Source: Ganoderma boninense (taxonomy: Eukaryota > Basidiomycota > Agaricomycetes > Polyporales > Polyporaceae). Taken from it: a DNA stretch of 64,000 nt. Position 1 is the stretch's first letter, and each line of letters opens with the position of its first letter. The notes beneath the pieces were generated by a model, which searched no databases, was not told the DNA's origin, and saw nothing but the letters and a program-made list of their open reading frames with translations. Both the position numbers and the translations under genes were made by a program. The DNA is taken from the NCBI GenBank assembly GCA_002900995.3, contig CM035308.1, positions 372,001 through 436,000 of the forward strand. Direction: 5' to 3'. Of this stretch, positions 52,757-64,000 are shown piece by piece.

Positions 52757-55700
52757 ATGATGTCTGTTTCAAGGCCACCCCCAGGGCTCTATGAAGTCGT
52801 CCAAAACGCCATCTGCGACCACCAACACGACCGGAGCGCCCAAAGCAATCCACCTCAAGACCATCCGTCCTCCCCTCCATTTTCTCGGGCGCGTGCGGTG
52901 CGTGTGCACCATAATCTTACACGACGAGTATGAAAACGAGTCTGTATTCCCCTCTAGGATGGCGCCGCATCGTCAAACCCCGGACACGAGGGCGAAAGGC
53001 CATGGCAGGACAGCGCGAGTGGTGGGAGAGACGGCGTGAAGATATCTCCAGGACGGCGAGCAGAGGTGCGTGCGCATTCCACACCTCACGAAATGGAGGT
53101 TGCTGACGTGCTGTCAAGAAGCAGCCCGCGCGAGATCAGCCTGGAGACGCGTCCCCTGCGTCGCCCACCTCAAGACGATCGTTCCCCGCACCCTCTCTCC
53201 ACGGCTCGGCCGTGCGCACGCCGCAACAGAGAACCGGACCTCCTAGGTCCATCTCGTACAGCTACTCCATCTCGAGTGCGCAAGGTAACACCTTCTCTCC
53301 AAGCCCTTCGAAACACGGCGAGAAGGAGAATTCCCGCCAGAACTCGCAGCTGGACGAGGAGGACCCGGACAGGGTGTTCGACTTCCCGCCGGCCACGTCG
53401 CCGTTCCGCAGCGCGCTCGACTACAACAACCCCGAGCAGCGAGAACGCGAGCGGACGATCGCAGAGCGCAAGCACAAGCGGAGGGACAGTGCGGCATATG
53501 AGGGGACATGGAACCCCATCAAGTGGATCACCGAGTCGCCTCTCGGTACGCCGCGCGAGGAGCTACCCGAGTTCCACTTCCCCGACCGCTCTGTGACTGA
53601 AGGTGGACACCCGACTCGAGAGAGCGAGGAGGGTCAGCCCGTCGCTGGGCCGTCTACGTCTCTTACGGCTTCGCCGATTGCGCCGGCTTCTCGCCTCCGA
53701 CAGTCGAAGTCGATGCCACACATCCCAGGCGAGTCGCGCTCGGCACCTTCGACTCCGAAGTGGGGCCGGCTGCGCTCGCTACTCCCACACATCGCAGGGC
53801 AGGGAAAGGCGCAGCAGCGTCCCGCATCGACCGTCGTCCCGCACAGCGTGAACATCACGGACGAGCTCATCACTGGCGGGCTTGCGACGCTGATGCTCCG
53901 GTTCTGGGTCGAGCGCGACGAGAAGGGGCATCGCAGGGTGCCCGCGCTCTTCCATCGTCTACGTATCCGAGTGACGGACAGTCTGCATCCTCTACATGGC
54001 CACAAGGCCGTCTTCCGCATCGAGTGTGAGTACGCGAATGGCGCGGTGCGGTGGGTTGTATATCGCCAGCTTCGCGAGTTTCTCTCGTTGCACGGACACT
54101 ACGCTCTTTCTAAAGCATATAATCGTAACATCGAGACGATGCCTGAGTTCCCTATGACCAGTACGTTTCTCTTCCCGTCTCCGCTGCCTCACATTTTGAC
54201 ACGCGAACAAAGCACTTCCGTACTTCAAGTTTTTGAAGGAGCGAGGTAGTGATGTCGGCAAGGCAGACTTTGCTCGTCTCCAACGCGAGGCGCTCGAGAA
54301 CTACCTGGTCGGCTTGATCCGAGCAGTCGTATGTGGATTGTGCTGCCACCTTGCCCTACATGTAGACTGACTGATACGCAGATGTTCCATCCTGCCGTTA
54401 ACCGACTATCCGCTTTCCTAGAAATCGGCGCGCTGACCGTTTCCTTGGCACAATCCGGAGGTAACCAGTATAGAGCGGGTTTTTTGCGATTAGAGGGCGT
54501 GGCTCCGAAGCCGCTGTACGGTCCACGAGCGGCCGGGTGGCGCGAGAGGAAAAAGCAGCGATGGTGCTGCGTCCGCGAGAGCTACCTTGTGGTCATGGAG
54601 GAAATGGGAGAGGTAAGATGCTTATGCGCCTTATGGGTTGCACTTTCTGACAGCTGGATCCAGCTCACAGTTTACGACGTCTTCCTCATCGACCAAGACT
54701 TCGCGATCGAGCGACCGGTCCGCTACTACCGCCAGGGCATGCATCTTCTCCACCTGGACGGCCACCACACCGAGGATCCGGATACGCAGGAGCCGGGTAG
54801 AGAGGACGGCGAGGTGCAAGTAACTGTCGAGTCTCCAACAGAGCGCAAGCGCCTCTCATCCACTGTCGGCTCGATCAGGAGCACCCTATCGAAGGTGCTT
54901 CGTCCCGGGAGCCAGAAAACCCAGGCCAACGGGCACAGGCGACCAAGCGCATCCACAAACAACCTGTCCGTAGACCACGGACATGGCCCTCCGCGACCAT
55001 CACAGGACACGCGTGCATCAACGGCGAGCTCGTCCGGCAGCGAGCCGTCCTCCCGTCCCCTTACACCCATGCTCGACCCCTCCACGAACGTGAATATCTT
55101 TGAACCAGGACATGACCGCGGACATGACGAACACCACCATGACCATGGCGACAGCGCGGACGGGGCTCAACAGCGGAAGGGGTCGAAAGACGTTTCCAAG
55201 CATGTGTTCTACGTCGTGAACGCGCAGTCGCGGCTGAAGCTGACTGCGAAGAACGAGCGGCAGATGTTGCAGTGGATCACGTCGCTGGAGCGGGCGGCTC
55301 GGGAGAGCCACTATACAGGCAAGAACCGGTTCGACAGCTTTGCACCGATCCGGCTGAACGTCGCAGCGCAGTGGTTAGTTGATGGGGTACGTGCTTTGTC
55401 GCCATTAGTGTTGGCATATTTTAGAAGAAAGCGCGGTACTAATGGGGGTCGCTGTAGCGGGACTATTTCTGGAACCTGTCGAGGGCTATTTTACTGGCGC
55501 GCGAGACTATCCAGATACACGACTGGTGGCTCTCTCCAGGTATGCTTCTATCCTTCGCTGCTATCCGTTGTGGCTGTATCCATGTCCCTCTCAGAATTGC
55601 AGATGCGACGACCGCAGAAGGACAAGTACCGGCTGGACAACCTGCTCGAGATGAAGGCAAGGGAAGGCGTCAAGATTTATATCATCCTTTAGTAAGCCCC

Positions 55701-58700
55701 ATCTTCCATTCGAGTGCGTCTTTTGCCATAACGCGAATATAGCCAAGAAGTCTCGAGTAGGACGACGCCGACAGATAGCCACTACGCCAAGCAACGCCTC
55801 ACATCGCTGCACCCGAATATTATGGTTCAGCGATCGCCTTCGCACTTCCAAACTGGGACCTTCTACTGGGCGCACGTGCGTATCCACCTCCGGTTCGTCG
55901 AGATATCCGGATTGAGATCGTGTGTGTCATAGCACGAGAAGCTCTGTGTCATTGATCAGGCCATTGCGTTCATGGGTGGACTCGATCATTGTTTCGGACG
56001 GTAGGCGTTGCAGGATACTGGTGTGTGTTGGATTCCTTTGCCTAACGGTTGTTATCTTTGCAGTTGGGACACTCCACAACATGTTCTTGTCGATGATCCC
56101 GATCTCAATACGGAGACCTCTGAACACATCTGGCCAGGTACGTCACGTTCTATAATGCCAAATTGTTCTGTCTGTCTTACATTTCACCAGGCAAGGATTA
56201 CAGTAATCCCCGTGTTGGGGACTTCCATACCCTGAACAAGCCATTCGACGATATGTACGACAGAGGCAAAGTACCCAGGATGCCCTGGTACGCAACTGTG
56301 CTAGACCAATACCCTTATCATCGCTCATTCGTATGTTAGGCACGACGTCTCGATGCAGGTGGTTGGGCAGCCCGCCCGTGATCTTGCCAGACACTTCGTG
56401 CAGCGATGGAACCATCTGCTCCGTATCAAGAACCATACGCGTGCTATGCCATTCTTGCTGCCTCCGCCGGAGTTCAAGCCTGGTGAGCTTGCGCACATGG
56501 GCCTGACTGGGACGTGCGAGCTTCAGATTTGTCGTTCTGCGGGCCCGTGGTCGATGGGGACACCCGACCGGATCGAGCATTCCATCCAGAACGCGTATCT
56601 CAAAGGTACAACTCTGTCCTGATCTGAGTATGAATGGTTCCGTTCGCGGCTAACGAGCGTTTTAGCCATTCAATTGTCGGAGCATTTTGTGTACATCGAG
56701 AACCAGTTCTTCATCACTTCGTGAGTACTTCAAATATGTCTTCACGAAGAGATAGCTTGACCTCCGTGCAGGACGGTTGTCGATGACGTGAAGATCGAGA
56801 ACAGGATCGGCGACGCTATTGTCCATCGTATCATCCGGGCGCACCGAGAGGGCACGCCTTGGAAATGTTGCATCGTCATTCCACTGCTGCCTGGCTTTGC
56901 GTTCCCCGTGGACCACGGTGATGCTAGTGCTGTAAGCTCAAGCCGGATGTCGTGCTCAGATAAATGCTGATAGTTGCGTGCAGATTCGCATCATCATAGA
57001 ATGTCAAAACAGGACGATTTGTCGTGGACCACACTCGATTTTTGGTCGACTGAGGAAGGAAGGCATTGACGTGCGTTCGATATCCAAGGTCGTAGCTGCC
57101 GTGGCACTGAACGCTTTTTCCAGCCCGATGACTACATCGCTGTCTTCTCGCTCCGCAACTGGGGCAAGCTGCGCGGAGACGTGCTGACCACGGAACAAGT
57201 TTACATCCATGCCAAGGTGTGCATCGTGGACGATCGTCTCGCCATCATCGGCAGCGCGAACATCAACGAGCGGTCGCAGCGTGGAGACAGAGACTCTGAA
57301 ATCGCGGCAGTCATCCGCGACACCGACATGATCGACTGGCAAGTCGTGCCTTTCCCTTTTGTCTACTGGATGTTGTGCTGACGATGCCATAGCACTATGG
57401 CTGGCAAGCCGTTCAAAGTGGGGCGGTTCGCGCACACGCTCCGCGTACGTCTGATGAGGGAGCATCTCGGAGTCGACGTCGACGCGCTGTACGAGGAGGA
57501 TCTCATGGCTTCGGAGCCGCTCAAGGAGCCCCACGAACAGGAGCCTTGGGATCCTGACCGTGAGCAGGAGTTTGGGAAAGGGAGTGGCGTCACGCACATC
57601 AGTAAGGATCATCAGACCGCGGCCAGTAGTGCCCTCGTAAGAGAGGTAATCGACAGCCTTCAACAAGGTGCGTGATTAGTCGCCACAAAGGCTTTGCATG
57701 GCTGAAGGGCCCTGTAGGTGTCCATGGTTATGCAGATGCCGGAGCGAAGAACGCTTCGTCGGCGCTTCAAAAGGCAGGAATTCCGACAGCGGCTGACGGT
57801 ACCGGCGGGCTGAAGTCCGTCATGCAGGAGCGTGAGATGTATACGCGCTCTGCGGAGAAGGATTATGGCTTTCCTAGCTCGACAGTCCCGACACTGGAAG
57901 AGAAAATGGTAGCAGAGAAGATGGCGGATGGCAGGCCTTCTGACTACCCGACTCCAATTGCGGAAGTTCCGGAGGACACCGAAGGTACCTCGACTCCTAA
58001 CGGGAACGGTTACTTCCATGCCGGCCATGCTAGCCTTAAGAACAGTGGTCCATCCAGCACGGTGCAACTGGACGGCTCTGCTATTGCCAAGGGCGGTGTT
58101 CAGAATGGGTCTACCCCCTCGAGCGGTTCCTCAACTACGAACGATCAGGACGGCATTGTGCAGGACGGGTCCACGCAGAAGTCACCACCTCAAGCAGCGA
58201 CCGAGACTGGCGAACTCTACGGCGCTCCGGCTAACGCAGCGATAGACCCCCAGCACGATAACCTGTCACCCCGTACGGGGTCGGGGAAGAACGACGCCGA
58301 CTCCGAGGAAGAGAAGGCGCCTAGCGCTCGTGCGACGATCCGGAAACACCTCTCTGCTAAGCTGGTGAACAAACACTGGCAGCTTCCGACCGCTACTCCG
58401 CACGTTGACGCTTACGGCTTCGAGGACCCGATATGCGATGCGTTCTGGAAAGGTGTTTGGGTGGCCTGCGCAGTCCACAACGTCAGTGATCCGTGATGCC
58501 ACTTAATGACTGGCACTTGACTCAAAGTCCGTTCACAGACGGAGATCTTCCGAAAGGTGTTCCATGCCGTCCCTGACGACCTAGTCACAACTTGGAAGCA
58601 GTACAAGGAGTTTATCGCCCACCACGAGCGGTTGAACAAACCGGTGTGTTTCAGCCTATGCTGCGGGTGTCATGACTTACCTAACCGTCGTCCAGCTCAA

Positions 58701-59238
58701 GGACCATGACCCGTCGGATCCTCCGGTCGCTCGAATGCCCTCAGATGCTCAGGACTACGACACATTTGTTCAACATCGCCTCAACGAACAAGCGATTCGG
58801 ACATCTAGGGACGAGCTTGCTCGCTCTCGAGAAATTCTAGTCAGCGATGGAGACTCCCATACCCTGAACACGCAACCTCCCGACAGTCCGCCAGCAACAT
58901 CAGGACAGAATCATAACCAGAAGGAAAAGGAGAAGGAGAGGCGTTCAGCTAAGGGTCCGAAACCGTTCGATCAGGCCGAGAGGGAAGAGATGGAGCACGT
59001 CTTGCACGAGTTGCGTGGTCACCTAGGTATATTTCAGTTGTGCTACCGACGACTCAGAGTCCGTGCTAATACCTCGGCGACATGGCAGTCATCTACCCTA
59101 CTCGTTTCTTGGAGGGCGAGGACATTTCCAACAACTTCCTCTTCGCGTCAGACCGGTAAGTCAGTACATGGCTCTACATAACGCGTGTGTTGATCACCCT
59201 TCCCGCTCAGTTTGTTGCCCCTCCCGATCTACGACTAA
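52757..59238 (+). CDS. pld1: Phospholipase D1 (Spo14-type, PX-PH-PLD), complete copy
   Basis: About 23 exons and, by my splice reading, roughly 1,760 residues. It hydrolyses phosphatidylcholine to phosphatidic acid and choline at membranes. Order: serine/proline-rich N-terminus; PX-like region (HRLRIRVTDSLHPL, YRQLREFLSLHGHYALSKA); PH-like region (YRAGFLRLEG to LKLTAKNERQMLQWITSLE) with a long variable insert rich in Ser, Gly and His; then the catalytic half. HKD motif 1 is split by an intron: YWAH-HEKLCVID, then AFMGGLD. Motif 2 is YIHAKVCIVDDRLAIIGSANIN. ENQFFIT and the fungal end FLEGEDISNNFLFASDR are present. A long low-complexity insert (about 57700-58330) follows the second HKD. One intron, at 57339, has a GC donor (GCAAGT). 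No frameshift found. Confidence 0.92.
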
Positions 59239-59944
59239 GATCAAGCATACTCCACTGCATTCGACCTTTACTTTACTCCGCACGGACTATTGGACTCAAC
59301 ACAGGACCCGTTTATCTTTCCTTAATCTACTTGTACTTTACTGGATCATGATACTCTACGCGCCCGGACACCTGTAGCGCTTTGGCTTGTTTCTCCGGGC
59401 ACACGCCTGGATCCTACCGACAGATCCTATTGGGCCTCATGGCTAGGACTGAAGGTGGCAACCCGGAACAGTTGGATTCGACCAGTTTCGGCACATTGTT
59501 CACATGAAAATTAGACCCGCCGCTTAAGCTTGTGAGTCTTCCAACCGCTATTCAATCATGGTTTGTTTGACGGTGCCGCATAGCGCCTCGGCCGCCTATT
59601 GTGGTTCCGGCACAAGAGAGCACGAGGTCTGTTCTTTGCTGCGTATCTGTCGAACTCTCTCTAGACTTGGTGGTTTCATCAACGTTATGGTAGTAATCTT
59701 TCGTCATGTGCCTGTGTGCATATGGCTCCCCGGAGCAACGGCCTCTCGGTCCCACAACGGTGACGTCGCCGACTTCGCTTTATATACAGAGCCCATCGCC
59801 GACCACCATCCACGGGCGTACATTTCTTTCCCCTTGCGCATACAGCACGAAGAGGGCTCACGGTGCCGGTCAGTCCCTTCAGAGTTCGTTCTTTTCATAA
59901 CGCATACGCAGACTGAAGGCACTGATGTATTGGAACAGCCACGA
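59239..59944. other. Intergenic region between PLD and the FAD oxidase
   Basis: Contains a TTTATATACAG box at about 59778-59788, some 155 bp before the oxidase ATG, a plausible TATA element. No gene is supported; the open frame extending upstream of the oxidase has no homology. Confidence 0.5.
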
Positions 59945-61932
59945 ATGTTTCAGTTGATCTTGTTCGCGTTTGTTTCCCTTGGAGTCTCTGGAGCTGTTGC
60001 TTCTCCGAACGACTTTTTCACTGGGAACCTAAGATACAACCTCGATTTCGATCTCGTACCTCGTCACCAGAACTCCTCGGCGTCGCTTATTCCATGCCTG
60101 ACGAAGGCGGGGTTGAATCCTATTACTCCTTCGAGCCCTTCGTACCAGAACGACAGCCTTCCTGTCAACCTGAGGCTAATCTACCAGCCTGCGGCGCTCG
60201 TCTACCCAAACACGACAGAAGATGTCAGTGAGGCCGTCAAGTGTGGTGTGGCCAATGATGTCAAGGTAACCGCACGCTCCGGCGGACACTCTTGTAAGTC
60301 AGTTTCCATTTTTAACGAGCTCTCAATAATAATTTTGGTATTCTCACCTCGGGGCGTATTAGATGCGTCGTTCAGCATAGGGGGAGAGGATGGGCACCTG
60401 ATCATTTCGCTCGATAACCTAGACAACATCACCATGTCGGGAGACTATGTCACCGTCGGCACGGGCAGCAAGCTTGGCCCGCTGTACTGGTACCTTTGGG
60501 AGAATGGTGGGCTGTCTCCTCCGTGGTTAATTCGGATATTTACGCATATCTCATTGCTTCAGGTCAGCGCGCTGCGGCCTTCGGAACCTGTCCCCAAGTC
60601 GGTGTCGCCGGTCATCTTCATGGTGGTTTCGGATTCAGTTCTCTTCAATGGGGCCTGTTCCTCGACCAGGTCGTCGAGATGGAGGTTGTGACCGCTGACG
60701 GTTCGATCGTCACAGCCAATAATCATACCCACTCTGACCTTTTCTGGGCAAGTTGCTCTTCATTCTCAAGAGTCGTTAGTCCGCGCTTGGTTGCTTACCC
60801 CATCACCTAGGCTCTCCGCGGCGCTCCACCGTCCTTCGGGATCATCACGAAGCTCAAGGTACTCACGCACCCAGCTCCTACGCATGCTACGACTTTCGCC
60901 TACACTTACACTTGGAGCACTCCCGAGATTGCTTCCTCCGCGTTCCAAATCTTCCAGAATTTCGCTGTCGAAGCGGACTTGCCTTCCACCCTGGGACTTC
61001 AAGTGCGATATACCGAAGCCAGCCCAGTCCCCACTTTCTTGCTGAACGGCGCGTACTACGGTGACGACGGCATCGCGGGCCTGAACAGGACCATCCAGCC
61101 GCTATGGGACTCGCTCGCTGCGTTGAACGACTCCAAGCCGAGCGTCTACATCCTGGACGACCTGAACTGGATACAGCACGTCGTGGTATGTGTCCCGGGC
61201 TCGGATGATAATGCTTATCGCTCTCGCGTTGACTGCTAATGGGTCACATTTTATGCAGTTCGAAGCGACGTTCAACGCGACGCTCGACCCTGAGCCCGCG
61301 CTCAACGAGGCTGCCGCATTCCACGCGCCCTTCTACTCCAACTCGCTCTTCTACCCTGCCGACAAGCTCCTCACGGAGGCGTCGACCCTCTCCTTTGCGC
61401 AATACACGTATAACGGCAGCAGCTCCGATGTCAGCTGGTATGTACTCTGGGACATCTTCGGGGGTAAGAAGTCTGCGATCAGCGCGGTGCCCCAAGACGC
61501 GACGGCGTACAATGCGCGCGACATGTTCATGAACCTGCAGGCAAGCGAACCGCCCCCGTTTTCACATCGCAGTACCGCTTATGTGGGCGGCCGTCGTGTC
61601 CTCATTTTAGATCCTCGGATATAGCCTGACCTTGCCGTACCCCAGCGACGGTGTCCCGTTCATCACCGGCATCCTCAAGTCCGTCACTGATCCTGTATGT
61701 GTACATTCACCCTTCATCAACTTCCGCTCCCGCTGACCGGCACCAATATTTGACGTAGATGCCCGACGGCCGATTCATGGGCTACCCGAACTACATCGAC
61801 TCCCAGTTGGGCCGAAACGAGGCCCACGCCTGGTACTACCCTACGCACACTGAAAAGTTGCAGAGGATCATGAAGGAGGTTAATCCTCAGGCGGTATTCG
61901 ACTACCCCCAAGGCTTCTTCCCGGTGTATTAA
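59945..61932 (+). CDS. Secreted FAD-linked oxidase, berberine-bridge/AA7-type
   Basis: Exons 59945-60293, 60363-60506, 60563-60747, 60811-61185, 61259-61540, 61611-61694 and 61759-61932 give about 530 residues. A signal peptide is evident (MFQLILFAFVSLGVSGAVAS), so secretion is likely. The FAD-binding PCMH domain shows VTARSGGHSY (His for covalent FAD) and FGTCPQVGVAGHLHGGFG (Cys for the second FAD bond), then TADGSIVTANNH and LFWALRGAPPSFGIIT. The BBE-type C-terminus ends YPNYIDSQLG and WYYPTHTEKLQRIMKEVNPQAVF. Relatives oxidise oligosaccharides or small alcohols with release of hydrogen peroxide. Two introns use GC donors (60748 and 61541). There are many N-glycosylation sequons (NSS, NTT, NDS, NRT). 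No lesion seen. Confidence 0.9.
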
Positions 61933-62210
61933 CTTCACATTCAAGCATATCTGAGGTGCGGCCTAGCCCTCCGAAATCCCCGGGAACAGTTCGGACAGCC
62001 ATGATAGTACAGCTTAACTACTACTTCGTAATACATCAATTCGTACGTCGAACAGATGCCTCCAAGAAGGCATTTCCATAGCGGAACCGCTACGATTAGA
62101 ACAAGCCGCAGGTGGATCTGCATCATCTCCGACGTCCATGAACCCAGTCGTCAGAGAGAGAACTTGAGAATAGATGAACCAAGAAGTCGTCGGGAGAGAC
62201 AATCCCGAAT
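61933..62210. other. Convergent 3' flank shared with gene C
   Basis: The minus strand of about 61970-62200 matches the 3' flank of gene C (29390-29610) with many substitutions, confirming that the next element is an inverted duplicate of gene C that includes its downstream sequence. Confidence 0.6.
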
Positions 62211-63545
62211 TCAGAACGAACGAATTTCAACGCCCCCTCCACGAGTCCACCCCCACAATGTATGGCCATCCGGCGAGAACGCAAGGCTAACGGCAATGTC
62301 GCGGGTCGAAAGCAGTCCATTCTGCATTGACGCATCCTCCGAATTCAATGGTTCCCAGTCCGTCCTCACAGGAAGTCCCCCACGAGACAAGTCGAACACA
62401 TGTACCCTCCCGTCGTTCGTAGTGAATGCGACACGCTTGCCGCAAGGCGAAAAGGTGGCCAGCCCAGAATTCCGGCCCGCACTAAATGGTCGCGTGTCGT
62501 TCCACGTCAGCGTCGGGCGGGCCGTCCACGTATCCCAGAGAATCTCCAGTGTCTCCTGGTGCTCCTCGAGTCTCGACACGCATATAACGCAGCAAGAGGA
62601 AGTACCGGCCGTCCGGATAGAAGCCCATCAGACACATCGACGCCCGACCTGCTGGAATATACGTCTGAGGATGGCAGACGGTAGCGCGGCTCGAGCTCAA
62701 GGGGGTAGGCTCGGCCACGGACAGCCCGATCTCTCGCGTCATGACGTTCCATATCCATATCCTGTGCTCTGCGAACGAGTGTGCGAGCCGCTCGCCATGC
62801 GAGTCGAACGACGCAGCAAGCAGCTTGCCCTGATCGCTCCGCGCGCAAAGTACGTCGAGGGAACCGCCCGCGTTCAAGTTGAGGTCCCAGAGGGCGCAGA
62901 CCGGGATGTTGGCGTTGGTGTTCGTGGCCCCATTCCAATGGTGGCTACTCCTGGGATGTTTGACTCGGAATCGGTCGTGTATCGCGGCAACGGCGAGTCG
63001 GCGCCCGTTGGGGGACAGCAGGAGAGAGCCATGGCTGATCAGCGACATATCCTGCCAGCTGAATTGCGGCTCCAGCATGTGTGGGTCCCATACGCGGACA
63101 GAGAGGGTAGGACAGGCGAGACACATGAAAAAAAGCCTGGCGGGGAGGACGGCAAGTCCGCTTCTCTTGTCCACAGGCCGATTCTAGACGAACGGTGAGC
63201 CCCTTGCTGTGTAGATTAGGAAAGGCGTCATCCTTTAGAGCCCTCAAAACTACTTCCCGATGGGTCAAAAAAGATAGAAGGTGCATGACTATCGTGAGAT
63301 GTATCGGATGTTCAGCGAGCAAAGCTTGTTCAAGCATCCGGCAACAGTTTCGCATGCGACCTTCTGATAGGAACAGCGCAAGAGATACAGGATCGTTGCA
63401 AGGAGCCTCGTTCCGGGAGCTCCTCGAAGGGTTGCACAGATGGAGGTGCATTTTGAGCCGTTTGAGCGTCGCGCCATATCGAAGGGCTTGCATGCAATGC
63501 AGTGCGAATCCGACGCGGCCGCACCTTGCAACTTATCAGTACATT
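62211..63545 (-). pseudogene. Inverted, truncated F-box/WD40 gene D (relative of gene C)
   Basis: On the minus strand similarity to gene C begins about 63540 (MQALRYGATLKRL, NPSRSSRNEAPCNDPVSLALFLSE, FPNLHSKGL). It then jumps to a later point of the WD40 exon (LPARLFFMCLACPTLSVRVWD), skipping the conserved intron and the first propeller repeats. It continues (SLISHGSLLLSPNGRRLAV, IWIWNVMTREIGLSV, GFYPDGRYFLLLRYM), shifts frame near 62550, and ends LAFSPDGHTLWGWTRGGGVEIRSF at 62211. There is no F-box. Loss of the 5' half, an internal deletion and a frameshift make it non-functional. At the frameshift of gene C it keeps the extra C, so it records the ancestral sequence there. Confidence 0.75.
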
Positions 63546-63648
63546 CACCTGGCACCCACTAGTTATCCAATGCGTAAAAAGTACAGGCTAATAACGCCAT
63601 CTGGGCCTGGGTGACAACCGGGCATGCGAAACTTCTCATGAGTCCTAA

Positions 63649-63972
63649 TCATCCACTTCGACTCGGATTCGTCCCATGATCGCCAACACTCTCACTGGGT
63701 TCCGTTCGCCTGCGGTCTGCTTGACGTGTGCATCCGTATTGGACCTCGAGAACAGATATCTGAACCTCCTTGAGCGATGTGACGCTTTCGAGAAGGGTAT
63801 CGGCGTGGGCGTCCACGTCCATGTCTTGAAGGTAGACTTCGAACGGCAAGAGGGGCAGCTCGTTCCCACTATCCCTCTTTGCGCGACCGCGGACTACTCT
63901 CATCCAGGTCAAGTCCAGGATCAGCTTGAACGTGCGCACACAAGACGCGCGTACGACGTCGGTGAGAAAACC
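63649..63972 (-). CDS. F-box-like family terminal exon (partial gene)
   Basis: On the minus strand a GGTAG acceptor ending at 63973 opens an exon reading GFLTDVVRASCVRTFKLIL, then DLTWMRVVRGRAKRD, PLLPFEVYLQDMDVDAHADTLL and SLKEVQISV, with a stop at 63649. It is homologous to exon 2 of array gene 2 and to the exon at 1-266. The rest of the gene continues off the right edge. An in-frame ATG inside the exon is not a start. Confidence 0.7.
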   Translation of the reverse strand, partial: GFLTDVVRASCVRTFKLILDLTWMRVVRGRAKRDSGNELPLLPFEVYLQDMDVDAHADTLLESVTSLKEVQISVLEVQYGCTRQADRRRTEPSESVGDHGTNPSRSG

Positions 63973-64000
63973 CTACCGTGGCGGATGGTGACTTCAGCGA

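Noticed and set aside
62056..63198. Plus-strand 380-codon frame opposite gene D
   Set aside because: It is the antisense shadow of the WD40 remnant; the homology to gene C is on the minus strand.
1..64000. tRNA, rRNA and CRISPR features
   Set aside because: I looked for T-loop-like GTTCGAATC words and regular short repeats and found none with the required context. CRISPR arrays are not expected in a fungal nucleus.

Overview
The window is nuclear DNA of a filamentous basidiomycete, most likely a wood-rotting Agaricomycete near the Polyporales. The evidence is the many short introns (about 50-75 nt, GT-AG with a few GC-AG), the GC-rich coding sequence, the lineage-specific F-box-like families, and fungal forms of CapZ alpha, long-chain acyl-CoA synthetase, Spo14-type phospholipase D and a berberine-bridge-type oxidase. 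This is a lineage call by eye, without a search.

Layout. 1-14.8 kb: a same-strand array of seven F-box-like genes, preceded by the last exon of another. Two read open from end to end; the other five each carry their own frameshift or stop. 15.1-19.4 kb: two conserved genes tail to tail, an actin-capping alpha subunit (+) and a peroxisomal-type acyl-CoA synthetase (-) with 15-nt and 7-nt microexons. 20-29.4 kb: three F-box/WD40 genes (called A, B and C here) in graded decay. 29.8 kb: a small TIGR04076-like protein. 31.3-59.2 kb: a rearranged block in which an F-box/WD40 gene, a PHD-finger gene and a PX-PH-phospholipase D gene occur in several copies around two scaffold gaps of exactly 100 N. 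The copy at 48-59 kb holds the complete PHD and PLD genes. 39.0-46.5 kb: about 7.5 kb with no recognisable gene between truncated PHD-PLD copies. 59.9-61.9 kb: a secreted FAD oxidase. 62.2-64 kb: an inverted, truncated copy of the F-box/WD40 gene, then another F-box-like terminal exon on the minus strand.

How it works together. Conserved single genes (capping protein, acyl-CoA synthetase, PHD, PLD, oxidase) sit among fast-evolving F-box families. If expressed, those families would act as substrate adaptors of SCF-type ubiquitin ligases. No new enzymatic system is visible. The novelty is in genome dynamics: birth and death of F-box genes, a duplicated PHD-PLD unit, and an orphan segment with strand-biased splice-donor motifs.

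Caution. Single-base indels against the sister copy pile up within about 0.3-0.8 kb of both gaps, so part of the duplication may be an assembly artefact (separated haplotypes of a dikaryon), and some frameshifts may be sequencing errors. Exon coordinates come from reading splice sites and paralogues by eye.
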